A stretch of 64,000 nucleotides of DNA. Origin: Cupriavidus pinatubonensis. Lineage in GTDB: Bacteria > Pseudomonadota > Gammaproteobacteria > Burkholderiales > Burkholderiaceae. A model generated the notes under the pieces. It was not told where the DNA came from. It did not search any database and saw only the letters and a program-made list of their open reading frames with translations. The stretch is taken from assembly GCF_019602855.1 (NCBI RefSeq), contig NZ_CP080766.1:744001-808000 (forward strand), read 5' to 3'. Positions 36,336-44,116 of the stretch are shown piece by piece; position 1 is the stretch's first letter, and every line of letters starts with the position of its first letter. The translations under genes were made by a program, and so were the position numbers.

Positions 36336-38042
36336 TCAGGCGGTCGTAGCCGGCGCAGCAATCGGCGCCTGCTTGTTCACCGGCGGGCCGGCAAACACGG
36401 TCTTGAAGCTGCCGATCGACAGCATGTCGATTTCCAGCAGGAACGGACCAGTCTCGGCCGTGGCTTCCTGCAGCGCGGCGCCGATGTCGTCCAGGCTGCT
36501 GACGCGGCGGTGGCGCAGCGACAGCGACTGGCACAGTTGCGCATAGTCGGGCGTGTGCAGGTCGACATAGTGCCGACGGCCGCCGTACTGCGCGTCCTGG
36601 ATGTTCTTGATCACGCCATAGCCCTTGTCGTTCATCAGCACGATGACCATGTCGGCGCGTTCCTGCACGGCCGTGGCCAGCTCGCCGAGGTTCAGGATGA
36701 AGCCGCCGTCGCCAGCCAGCGTGAAGGTCTTCTTGCCCGAAGCCGTGGCCGCCGCACCGACTGCAGCGCCGATACCCATGGCCAAGCCCTGGCCGATGCC
36801 GCCGCCCAGCGCATGCACGCCGGCACGCGAATCAAAAATCTGCAGGTGGCGGTTGCCCCAGGTGCTGTTCGACACGGTCACGTCGCGCACCCAGTTGAAG
36901 TTGCGGCCCACGGCCTGCTGCAGTGCCTGCACCAGTGCCGAGTACGGGCCCAGGCCGTCAATCAGCGCGTTGACCGCGGTGTCGTGCGCGCGGCGCAGGT
37001 CATCGGCGAAGGTCGGGTCGATCTGCATGCGGCCTTCGAGGCGGTCAGCCAGGGCGTCCAGCGCCAGGGCAGCGTCGCCGCTGACAAAGTAATCGCTCTG
37101 GTAGCAGCGGCCTTCCGAAGCGGGATCGGCATCGATGCGCAGCAGCGGGCGCGGCAGCTTCAGTTCGTACTTCAGCGTTTCATTGCCACGCAGGCGCGAG
37201 CCGACCACGAGCATCGCGTCGCAGCTTTGGTAGAACTGCTCGACCGGCTTGTGCAGGTTGTAGGCGCCCAGCGAGCGCGGATCGTCTTCCGCGACGATGC
37301 CGCGGCCTTGCGTGCTGGTGACCACGCCGAAGCCCAGGTCCAGCAGGCGCTTGACCTGCTTGCTGGCGTGGCGAGCGCCACCGCCCAGCCACAGCATCGG
37401 GCGCTTAGCGTTGGCGAGGCGCTCGGCCAGCGCGTCGATGGCGTGCGCCGACGGCTGGTGCTGCGGCACCGGCAGCGGCTTGAGGTCGACGGGCATGTCG
37501 ATCAGCGCGGCCTGGATGTCGATGGGGATCTCGACGCTGACCGGGCCGGTCGGCGCCGTCAGCGCGGTCTGCACGGCCAGCTTGATCGTGCTGATCGCGG
37601 TGTCGGCGCTGCGCACGCGGAAGGCGGCCTTCGACACGGCCTTCAGCATGGTCAGCTGGTCCGGTGCTTCGTGGATGTACGCCAGGCTCTGATCCAGGTA
37701 TGGCGTTTCGATCTGGCCGGTGATGTGCAGCATCGGTGTGCCGGCGGTCAGCGCTTCGACCATGGCGCCGGCGGCATTGCCCGCGGCGGTGCCGGTGCTG
37801 GTCAGGCACACGCCCAGGCCGCCCGTGGTACGGGCGCAGGCGTCAGCCATATTGGTGCCGCCCGCTTCGCCGCGTGCCGGCACGAAGCGGATGTGGCCGC
37901 GCTCGCCCATGGCGTCGAGGATCGGCATGTTGTGGATCGAGATCACGCCAAAGGCTGCCTTGACGCCGCACTGCTCGAGAAACGCCGTGATGGCACAGCC
38001 CACGGTGACTTGCTGTTGTTCGTACTGTTGTTGATTAGGCAT
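36336..38042 (-). CDS. thiamine-diphosphate-dependent enzyme (acetolactate synthase/benzoylformate decarboxylase family)
   Basis: A 568-residue ThDP enzyme with PYR, middle and PP domains. The catalytic glutamate lies in VPARGEAGGTNMADACARTT near residue 57, and the ThDP-Mg motif runs from AGDGGFILNLGELATAVQER to MNDKGYG. This group decarboxylates 2-keto acids or ligates the resulting aldehyde. I chose the ATG at 38042, which overlaps the SDR stop by 8 bases (ATGCCTAA); codons upstream in this frame are not family-like. In this operon it could decarboxylate a 2-oxo acid from ring cleavage, giving an aldehyde for the aldehyde dehydrogenase. The exact reaction cannot be assigned. Confidence 0.9.
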   Translation of the reverse strand: MPNQQQYEQQQVTVGCAITAFLEQCGVKAAFGVISIHNMPILDAMGERGHIRFVPARGEAGGTNMADACARTTGGLGVCLTSTGTAAGNAAGAMVEALTAGTPMLHITGQIETPYLDQSLAYIHEAPDQLTMLKAVSKAAFRVRSADTAISTIKLAVQTALTAPTGPVSVEIPIDIQAALIDMPVDLKPLPVPQHQPSAHAIDALAERLANAKRPMLWLGGGARHASKQVKRLLDLGFGVVTSTQGRGIVAEDDPRSLGAYNLHKPVEQFYQSCDAMLVVGSRLRGNETLKYELKLPRPLLRIDADPASEGRCYQSDYFVSGDAALALDALADRLEGRMQIDPTFADDLRRAHDTAVNALIDGLGPYSALVQALQQAVGRNFNWVRDVTVSNSTWGNRHLQIFDSRAGVHALGGGIGQGLAMGIGAAVGAAATASGKKTFTLAGDGGFILNLGELATAVQERADMVIVLMNDKGYGVIKNIQDAQYGGRRHYVDLHTPDYAQLCQSLSLRHRRVSSLDDIGAALQEATAETGPFLLEIDMLSIGSFKTVFAGPPVNKQAPIAAPATTA

Positions 38043-38838
38043 GACGGGAGTGTCCTCCGGAGATATCAATATGGCTGCCCGTGGTGTACGAAGACAACGG
38101 CGAGGCAAGGAACAGGATGGCGCGGGCTGCCTCGACGGGCAGGCCCAGGCGGCCAAGGGGAATATGTTTCTGCTGGGCCAGGCGCGCGGTCCATGCGGCC
38201 CAGTCCAGGTTGCGGTCTTCTTCGGGGCGCGCATCGAAGCGGCGGCGCCACTGACCCGATTCGACCAGTCCGATCAGGATGCCGTTGACGCGGACACCCT
38301 TCGGGGCGAACTCGGTGGCCATCGAACGCACCAGGTTCAGCACGCCGGCACGCGCGGCGGAGGTGGCGACCATGTGCGGCTCAGGCTGCTGCGCGAGCAG
38401 CGAGTTCACGCAGACGATGGCGCCCTGCCCCGATTGCTCGAGCTGCGGCAGGAATGCGCGCGTCGGGTGGATCACCGAGAAGAACTTGAGCTGCAGTTCT
38501 TCCATCCACGCAGCATCTTCCGTGTTCGCAAAGGTCGACACGCGGCCCTGGCCGGCGTTGTTGACCAGCATGTCGACGTTGCCGAGCGTGCTTTGCACGT
38601 TGGCGGCAAACGCTGCGACCTGTTCGGGCTTGAGCACGTCGCACGTGGCGGCATAGAGCCGGCAGTTGGGGAACCTCTCGCGCAGTTGCGCTTCGGCGCT
38701 GCGCAGGCGGCTTTCGTCGCGGCCGCACATGGCCACGGCGGCGCCCGCTTCGAGCAGCAGTTCGACGGTCGCCAGCCCGATGCCGGAGGACCCGCCTGTG
38801 ACGACGGCAACCTTGCCGTCGAGTTCAATCATGGACAT
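38035..38838 (-). CDS. SDR-fold protein lacking the usual catalytic Tyr and Lys
   Basis: A 267-residue short-chain dehydrogenase-fold protein. The Rossmann motif TGGSSGIGLATVELL and NNAGQG are intact, but where the family has YxxxK the sequence reads TSAARAG, so the catalytic Tyr is Thr and the Lys is Arg. The IVCVNSLLAQQ region keeps the Ser. Cofactor binding seems likely, normal SDR catalysis does not. I chose the ATG at 38838 because GGAG lies 8 bases before it; 38847 (GTG) and 38832 are alternatives. It overlaps the ThDP enzyme gene by 8 bases, and such tight coupling suggests the two proteins work together. Confidence 0.82.
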   Translation of the reverse strand: MSMIELDGKVAVVTGGSSGIGLATVELLLEAGAAVAMCGRDESRLRSAEAQLRERFPNCRLYAATCDVLKPEQVAAFAANVQSTLGNVDMLVNNAGQGRVSTFANTEDAAWMEELQLKFFSVIHPTRAFLPQLEQSGQGAIVCVNSLLAQQPEPHMVATSAARAGVLNLVRSMATEFAPKGVRVNGILIGLVESGQWRRRFDARPEEDRNLDWAAWTARLAQQKHIPLGRLGLPVEAARAILFLASPLSSYTTGSHIDISGGHSRHA

Positions 38839-38843
38839 TGTCC

Positions 38844-39701
38844 TCACTCCCGATACAGATTCACTACCTTGCCGCCGCTGCTTTTCAGCGCGGGCCGGTA
38901 GTCCAGCAGGCGCGACAATTCGCCCGCGGTTTCCCTGACTTTTTCCACCATCGAGTCCAGCTGCGCGGGATCGATATGCGCGGCCGGAATGGTCGCGCCC
39001 AGCGCCGCCACCACCTTGCGGGTGCGGTCACGCACCGGCGCGGCGATGGTGGAGATGCTCGACTCGAAGAAGCCTTCATGCAGCACATAGCCGCGCTCGC
39101 GGTCGTGCTGCACGAGTTCGTACAGCGCGTCCACGCTGGCCGGCGTGCGCTCGGAGAAAGCCTCGAGCCGCGGCTCCGGATACAGCGCGCGCAGTTCGTC
39201 GAGCGACAGGTCTTCGAGCAGCACGCGGCCAAGTACGGTCGCGTGCGCCGGCAGACGGGTGCCTACGTTCACGGTGCTCGCGAACGGGCGCGGCGACACG
39301 GCCTTGGCCACGTACACGATCGAGCGGCCGTCGCGCACCACGAGGTTGCACGGATAGCCGATCTCGTCGCGCAGGCGCTCCAGCAGCGGGCGGCCCAGTT
39401 CGGTCAGCTCCAGCGAAGCCAGGTATTCGAAGCCCAGCCGCAGCACGGCCATGCCCAGGCGGAAGTCCCGGCCACCCTCGGCACGCTCGACGAAGCCGAG
39501 CATTTCGAGCGTGGTCAGCAGGCGGAACACCGTCGAGCGCGGCACCTGAAGGCGGCGCGCCAGTTCGGCCGCGGAAATCGCGCGGTCCTTGCTGTTGAAC
39601 TCGCCGAGCAGGCGCAGGCCGCGCTCGAGGCCCGGGACGATGTACTTGTCCGGGAACTCGGCGGTGCTTTGCGTGGCGGTGGCGGGTTGCAGGGCGGTCA
39701 T
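38844..39701 (-). CDS. IclR-family regulator (PcaR/PobR-like), paralogue of the one at 10303-11127
   Basis: A 285-residue IclR regulator with winged helix (YIVPGLERGLRLLGEF, VPRSTVFRLLTTLEMLGFVE) and effector domain (YPCNLVVRDGRSIVYVAK, GTRLPAHATVLGRVLLED). It is very close to the IclR protein at 10303-11127, including a 50-base identical stretch (39178-39227), and differs mainly at the two ends. It is encoded within the catabolic operon between the cupin and the SDR genes, so it is expressed with the pathway. It is one of the candidates for binding the operators of the four linked promoters. The start at 39701 is supported by length; no strong ribosome site is visible. Confidence 0.93.
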   Translation of the reverse strand: MTALQPATATQSTAEFPDKYIVPGLERGLRLLGEFNSKDRAISAAELARRLQVPRSTVFRLLTTLEMLGFVERAEGGRDFRLGMAVLRLGFEYLASLELTELGRPLLERLRDEIGYPCNLVVRDGRSIVYVAKAVSPRPFASTVNVGTRLPAHATVLGRVLLEDLSLDELRALYPEPRLEAFSERTPASVDALYELVQHDRERGYVLHEGFFESSISTIAAPVRDRTRKVVAALGATIPAAHIDPAQLDSMVEKVRETAGELSRLLDYRPALKSSGGKVVNLYRE

Positions 39702-39747
39702 GGCCTGGGTACCTGGTGATGGCGCAGTGTGCGGTTGGGCGCAGGCA

Positions 39748-40284
39748 TCAGCGCTTGATCTTCGAGAGCGGATGCTCGGGCGGGTACGTCGGGGTGATGG
39801 GCTTCTTGGCGCCCAGCATCACGCACATCAGCGCGTCTTCGTCGCCGATGTTGATTTCCTCGCGGTACACGCCCGGCGGCACCGACACCAGGTCGCGGTC
39901 GGTCAGGATGGTCTCGAAGCGCTCCCCGTCCTTTTCCAGGATCAGCTTGATCTTTCCGCGCATCACAAAGAACACCTCTTCCACGTCGGTGTGGATGTGC
40001 ATCGGGCCTTCATGGCCGGCGGGGATGATCATGGTCGAGAACGTGAAGTTCTCCGACGGCACGGTGTTGGTGTCGGCAGCCACGCCAGTACCGCCGGTAC
40101 CGAGGTAGCGCATCTGCGCACGGCGGTACTTCGGGTCGTAGTCGGCCTGGAACTTCAGCGCGTCCCAGTCGTACTTGCGCGTGGAGAAGCGCGCCACGCG
40201 GCTTTCCATCCACTGGTCGAACGACGCGCCGTCCGGTTGTTCCCACGAACGCTTGATATTGGCTGGTTGAGACAGATCGCTCAT
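39748..40284 (-). CDS. cupin-domain protein
   Basis: A 178-residue single-cupin protein. The core PAGHEGPMHIHTDVEEVFFV supplies the HxH and Glu metal ligands of the first cupin motif, and PPGVYREEINIGDED matches the second motif without an obvious His. Cupins of this size in aromatic pathways act as small dioxygenases, isomerases or metal-dependent decarboxylases. No specific activity can be assigned. It lies 40 bp after the first SDR gene and 46 bp before the IclR gene in the operon. Confidence 0.85.
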   Translation of the reverse strand: MSDLSQPANIKRSWEQPDGASFDQWMESRVARFSTRKYDWDALKFQADYDPKYRRAQMRYLGTGGTGVAADTNTVPSENFTFSTMIIPAGHEGPMHIHTDVEEVFFVMRGKIKLILEKDGERFETILTDRDLVSVPPGVYREEINIGDEDALMCVMLGAKKPITPTYPPEHPLSKIKR

Positions 40285-40324
40285 TTGGATTCCTTCTGTT
40301 TCAGTAGATCGTTAGATCAGTGGA

Positions 40325-41095
40325 TCAGTGCATGACAAAGCCGCCGTTGACCGCCAGCGTCTGGCCGGTCACGAAACGGGCGAGGTCGGACAGTGCGAAC
40401 AGCACCGCGCCGCAGACATCGTCGGGCAGTTGCTCGCGCTGGATGGCGCGCTGCTCGCGATACAGGTCGTGCCGGTGCTGCGGCACGTATTCGGTGGCTT
40501 CCACCAGCGTCAGGCCCGGCGCCACCGCGTTGACGGTGATCTGGTCGCGGCCCAGTTCGCGCGCCAGCGAGCGCGTCATGCCGATGATGGCGCTCTTGCT
40601 CGCCACATAGGCCAGCAGGTTCGGCGCGCCCCACAGCGGCGTGTCGGAAGCCAGGTTGATCACGGCGCCGCGGCCGCTGGCCTTCAGGGCCGGCAGGCAG
40701 GCCGTGGTCATCAGCCAGGTGCCGCGCACGTTGACGTTCATCACGCGGTCCCAGGTGGCGACGTCGATGGCGCTGGCGTCACGGCCGCCGGAATCGGTCA
40801 CGGCTGCGTTGTTGACCAGGCCATCCAGACCGCCGAGGCCCTTGATGGCGGCATCGGCACAGGCCTGCACGGAAGCCGGGTCGGACAGGTCCACCGGCAC
40901 GGCCACCACCTTGAAGCCGCGAGCGCGCAGTGCGTCGGCTTCCTGCTGCAGGCGATCGGCCAGGATGTCGGCCATGGCCACTGCGGCGCCGGCTTCAGTG
41001 AGCGACTTGACGAAGGCCAGGCCCAGTCCGCGTGCGGCGCCGGTGACCAGCACCTTGCGCCCGGCCAGCAGGCCGTTGTTGTTGGCCTCAGGCAT
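40325..41095 (-). CDS. short-chain dehydrogenase/reductase
   Basis: A 256-residue SDR with a complete active site: VTGAARGLGLAFVKSL for NAD(P), NNAAVT, Ser in VINLASDTPLWG and Tyr/Lys in LAYVASKSAIIG. The C-terminus TGQTLAVNGGFVMH is standard. The ATG at 41095 overlaps the end of the Rieske oxygenase gene by 8 bases (ATGCCTGA). Directly after a Rieske oxygenase, an intact SDR is the expected cis-dihydrodiol dehydrogenase, giving the catechol for the extradiol enzyme. That role is inferred from position. Confidence 0.9.
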   Translation of the reverse strand: MPEANNNGLLAGRKVLVTGAARGLGLAFVKSLTEAGAAVAMADILADRLQQEADALRARGFKVVAVPVDLSDPASVQACADAAIKGLGGLDGLVNNAAVTDSGGRDASAIDVATWDRVMNVNVRGTWLMTTACLPALKASGRGAVINLASDTPLWGAPNLLAYVASKSAIIGMTRSLARELGRDQITVNAVAPGLTLVEATEYVPQHRHDLYREQRAIQREQLPDDVCGAVLFALSDLARFVTGQTLAVNGGFVMH

Positions 41096-42155
41096 GGTTC
41101 GCCACCCCGCCGGCAGCCTTGAGCATGGCGACCGGCTCATCGGCAATCTCCTGCTCGGCGCGGCGCTTCAGCAGACGGCGCACGCGCGTGATGCCGGCGT
41201 CGTGCTGGTACAGCATTTCGTGGTCGCGCGCCTGCGGCGCCATCGATTCGAGCACCACGCGGTCTTGCTCGAGCACGTCCCAGTGCAACTGCTCCAGGCG
41301 GTTGCGGTACAGGAAGCGCCACGCATCGCGCTGCCAGCCCTGCACGTGGCGGGTACGCCAGAAGAACACCATGCAGTGGTCTTCATCGACCGGCGTGGCC
41401 ATGCCGACGATGCCGAACGGGCCGCCGGGGCCGACCTTGTCGCGGTACGGAATCGCCAGGCGCAGCCACAGCGTGCCGGTCTCGCCGAATTCGACCCAGT
41501 CGAAATTCACGCCGCGCTGGCCGACCTTTTCGAAGATCAAGCCATGGTCGGTTTCGCGGATCTGCATCGTGGCCGACTTCTCGCCGCAGGCCATCGAGTG
41601 CGACACGGCGTGCAGGTAGGCGCCGTGCATCGGGTCCATGACGTTGTCGATCGCGTAGCGGTAGTTGCAGTCCCAGTGCGCGACGCACAGGAAGTGGCTG
41701 TGTTCTTCGCTGACCAGTTCTTCCGGCAGGCGCAGCACGTCAGGGCTGCCCTCGCCTTCTTGCGGGGCCTGGTCGCCGAACCACAGGAAGATCGCGCCGG
41801 CCTGTTCCTGCACCGGGTAGCTGCGCACGCAGGTGCGGCCTTCCAGCGGGCAGCTGTCCACGGCCGGCACGCTCTTGACCTGGCCGTCACCGCCGACTTC
41901 CACGCCGTGGTACCAGCAGGCAACGCGGTCACCGAGGTTCCAGCCCATCGACAGGCGTGCGCCGCGGTGCGGGCAGCGGTCTTCCAGCGCGTGGACCTGG
42001 CCGGCGTTGTCGCGCCACAGCACGATGTTCTGGCTCAGGCGGGTAATGCCGATCGGGGCGTGCGTCACCGCCCACGAGGCAGCGACCGGGTACCAGTAGT
42101 TGCGCAGGCCGCTGTTCAGGCGGGCTTCGGCGCGGGCTTGCTTGTTCGATTCCAT
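41088..42155 (-). CDS. Rieske non-heme iron oxygenase, catalytic (alpha) subunit
   Basis: A 355-residue single-subunit-type Rieske oxygenase. The [2Fe-2S] site is CPHRGA with CWYHG sixteen residues on (C-X-H and C-X2-H), and the mononuclear iron ligands lie in DNVMDPMHGAYLHAVSHSM (D-X2-H-X4-H). Length and the lack of a beta-subunit gene place it with the phthalate/vanillate (OMO) type, which uses a VanB-like reductase; such a reductase is encoded at 31940-32896. It may dihydroxylate a ring or remove an O- or N-alkyl group; the substrate is unknown. It is the first recognisable enzyme of the operon, preceded by a small unknown gene. Confidence 0.94.
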   Translation of the reverse strand: MESNKQARAEARLNSGLRNYWYPVAASWAVTHAPIGITRLSQNIVLWRDNAGQVHALEDRCPHRGARLSMGWNLGDRVACWYHGVEVGGDGQVKSVPAVDSCPLEGRTCVRSYPVQEQAGAIFLWFGDQAPQEGEGSPDVLRLPEELVSEEHSHFLCVAHWDCNYRYAIDNVMDPMHGAYLHAVSHSMACGEKSATMQIRETDHGLIFEKVGQRGVNFDWVEFGETGTLWLRLAIPYRDKVGPGGPFGIVGMATPVDEDHCMVFFWRTRHVQGWQRDAWRFLYRNRLEQLHWDVLEQDRVVLESMAPQARDHEMLYQHDAGITRVRRLLKRRAEQEIADEPVAMLKAAGGVANHA

Positions 42156-42203
42156 GTTTCTCTCGCTCGGGGCTCTGTGCTTGTCGGTCGGGGCGGGCTG
42201 CGG

Positions 42204-42551
42204 TCAGGCGCCCAGCCGGCGCAGTTCGGCCAGGAAGCGCTCTTCGGTCCAGACCTGGCCGTCGAGGCACAGGAAGTCCGTGGCATTGAAGGCGCGAACG
42301 ATGTCGGCCGGCGTTTGCGCGCCGCCTTCGAACGCGGCTTCGAGCGCGTCGCCGAGCTTGTTCTCGTAGGCCGAGGGAGCATCAGCGCGGGTCTGCCAGA
42401 TGATGTTGGCAACCTTGCCCGGCTGTTCGATGTGGCCCTTGCCCGCGACGTTGTTCGGGGCCGGACGCTCCCAGGGGACCAGGTTGGGGTTGTACGAGAG
42501 GCTATCCATTGCGCTTTGCTCCATTTCTGCCTGCGTGGGGACCGGTTTCAT
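42204..42551 (-). CDS. small protein of unknown function leading the Rieske operon
   Basis: A protein of up to 115 residues that I do not recognise with certainty. It begins near MKPVPTQAEMEQSAMDSL and contains NLVPWERPAPNNVAGKGHIE, then VANIIWQTRADAPSAYENKL and a C-terminal helical part QVWTEERFLAELRRLGA. No signal peptide, membrane segment or metal motif is seen. The last 60 residues look like a small helical, perhaps DNA-binding-like, fold. The start is uncertain: ATG 42509 (MDSLSYNPNL) has GGAG about 9 bases upstream and may be the true one. It is the first gene after the promoter at 42587-42672 and 48 bp before the Rieske gene. Confidence 0.7.
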   Translation of the reverse strand: MKPVPTQAEMEQSAMDSLSYNPNLVPWERPAPNNVAGKGHIEQPGKVANIIWQTRADAPSAYENKLGDALEAAFEGGAQTPADIVRAFNATDFLCLDGQVWTEERFLAELRRLGA

Positions 42552-42586
42552 CACGCTGTGATCCCGGTTCGGGTCACGCTGCGTTT

Positions 42587-42672
42587 GTTTTACTAATGAA
42601 ACGCTGGTTTAGATATTGAACACAGGTACGACTATAGACAACGATCGTTTAAAAATTGACTAGGGTTAACCC
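42587..42672 (-). promoter_or_regulatory. promoter with GTTAAC box and tandem operators, Rieske operon
   Basis: On the minus strand: box with palindrome GGGTTAACCC (42663-42672), -10 TATAGT (42636-42631) with its midpoint 34 bp from the box centre, operator B (GGTTTAGATATTGAAC, plus strand) at 42606-42621, and operator A GTTTTACTAATGAAAC at 42587-42602, identical over 16 bases to the site at 16843-16858. A perfect AACGATCGTT palindrome lies between box and -10. No good -35. It should drive the long operon ending near 30333. Confidence 0.7.
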
Positions 42673-42721
42673 GCGAAATGCGGAATGTGCTGCCGGGACG
42701 GCGCGCCCCGGCACAGAAAGG

Positions 42722-43612
42722 CTATCGATTGGCCGCAGGCAGGGCGCTGCGGATCAGGCGTGCCGTGGCGGCGGCCTGGTCGATATAGCAGGCATGGCCG
42801 GCATCGGGCACCGGATCGAACGGCAGGTTGAAGCGCTCGGCCAGCATGCCGCACGCGACCGGCGTGGTGACGATGTCCTGGCTCCCGCAGCCAATGCGTG
42901 CCGGCACTGACGCCGGACGCCTTGCCAGATAGGCATCGATATCGTCGCCACACAGCATGGCCACCGCCTGCCGGTAGCCGTCCGCACGCAGGCGGCGCAT
43001 ATTCCAGCGCACCCACGCCTGGGCTCCGGCGTCGGCACCGCCGCTCAGCAATCGTCCGGGGCCGCGTTCGGCCAGCCCTTCGACGCCGAGCGATGCCAGC
43101 GCATCCAGTCGCTGGCGCGCGACTTCGCGTGACTTGTCCTCCTTGCCCGGAGCGCCGTATCCCTGAGCCACGCTCAGCAGCAGCAACTGCGCGGGCAGTC
43201 CTGCCTCATCGGCCTCGGCCACATAGGCCGCCGCCATCAGCGCGCCGAGCGAGTGGCCGACGATCAGGTCGGGCCGCACACCCAGGGTACGCAGCCATTC
43301 ACGCAGGCGCTGCGCATAGTCCGCCGCCTTGGGCTCCGCCTGTGCCAGAGGCGTGGAGTCACCGTAGCCGGGCGCATCCCACGCAAGCACGCGCGCATGC
43401 GCGGCCAGCAGGCTTGCGCATGGCAACCAGGACGGCGCGCCGGAACTGATGCCGTGTAGCAGCACAATCACCGGACCGACGTTGCCGCCGCTGCGGTAGG
43501 ACACCTGGGCACCGCCGCCGATCTGCGCTACACGTTGCGCAAACCCGCTGTCCAACGCCGCAAGCATGGCTTGTGACGGTGGACACCCTTCTTGATAGTC
43601 ATTTTGTTCCAT
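42722..43612 (-). CDS. alpha/beta-hydrolase (C-C bond hydrolase or esterase-like)
   Basis: A 296-residue alpha/beta hydrolase. The oxyanion motif LLHGISSGAPSW near residue 52, the nucleophile elbow GHSLGALMAAAYVAE, and a late His in PDAGHACYIDQ complete a Ser-Asp-His triad; GSQDIVTTP is near the acid. Layout resembles meta-cleavage product hydrolases such as BphD/MhpC, but also many esterases. It has its own promoter of the shared type, with an operator overlapping its ATG at 43612. It runs away from the porin gene and stops 50 bp past the Rieske-operon control region. Hydrolysis of the ring-cleavage product is its likely role, by context. Confidence 0.87.
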   Translation of the reverse strand: MEQNDYQEGCPPSQAMLAALDSGFAQRVAQIGGGAQVSYRSGGNVGPVIVLLHGISSGAPSWLPCASLLAAHARVLAWDAPGYGDSTPLAQAEPKAADYAQRLREWLRTLGVRPDLIVGHSLGALMAAAYVAEADEAGLPAQLLLLSVAQGYGAPGKEDKSREVARQRLDALASLGVEGLAERGPGRLLSGGADAGAQAWVRWNMRRLRADGYRQAVAMLCGDDIDAYLARRPASVPARIGCGSQDIVTTPVACGMLAERFNLPFDPVPDAGHACYIDQAAATARLIRSALPAANR

Positions 43613-43686
43613 ATATAAAACTCAGGTTTGCGAATGAAACCTTTTGACTATAGAAGCTCGCTTGCGGCAAGAGGATCAGGGTTAAC
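43606..43686 (-). promoter_or_regulatory. promoter with GTTAAC box and tandem operators, hydrolase gene
   Basis: On the minus strand: GTTAAC box at 43678-43686, -10 TATAGT (43652-43647) at the same 34-bp distance from the box centre, operator B (GGTTTGCGAATGAAAC, plus strand) at 43625-43640, and operator A (GTTTTATATATGGAAC) at 43606-43621, which covers the start codon at 43612-43610. Site spacing (19 bp) equals that at 42.6 kb. The leader is only about 30 bases. Confidence 0.65.
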
Positions 43687-43724
43687 GATAGGTCGCCGAT
43701 GCTTGCCGTCGGGACGCGCCGGCG

Positions 43725-43738
43725 CGGTGCATGCACCG
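43725..43738. repeat. perfect 14-bp palindrome
   Basis: CGGTGCATGCACCG is perfectly self-complementary and lies in the otherwise featureless 240 bp between the hydrolase and porin promoters. No function is assigned. Confidence 0.3.
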
Positions 43739-43928
43739 ACACCAGGCGACGGAGCGTCGGCCAGTACCTTCAATTGTCTGCAAAGTCTTTGCTGGCGCGA
43801 CTTGCGCATTCGGAACCTTGTACGGGGGTCCGCCGCAAGCGCGGCATTGCAGTCGCATCCCGATTCAGGCCATGCACCGGCCGCGTGCAGCCTCCGGCGT
43901 CCGCGGCGCGTCGTACCGCGGCCTCACT

Positions 43929-44015
43929 AGGGATAACCCTCCTCACTCCTCTCGAAAAGCCCGGCTATATTTCGCTCAACGTTTCTTAGGTTGTTTGATG
44001 TTTCACCTATAAAAC
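43929..44015 (+). promoter_or_regulatory. promoter with GATAAC box and operator, porin/Bug unit
   Basis: Box AGGGATAACCCT at 43929-43940, -10 TATATT at 43966-43971 with its midpoint 34 bp from the box centre, and operator A at 44000-44015 (GTTTCACCTATAAAAC, minus strand GTTTTATAGGTGAAAC). At the place of operator B (43981-43996) only a GTTTC half site is visible. No good -35. The porin gene starts at 44117. Confidence 0.65.
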
Positions 44016-44116
44016 GTTAAAGAGGCTGTAAATGCATTTACGGAGGCTTGCAGCAGCCGGTCCCAGGACAGACGAGCCAGAACGATTAGAAGACGGAACA
44101 AAGAAGGAAACGGTAG

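Noticed and set aside
33948..38288. Very long plus-strand open frame opposite the catabolic operon
   Set aside because: It is antisense to five well-supported genes and is rich in His, Arg and Gln as expected from the complement of GC-rich codons. No domain is seen.
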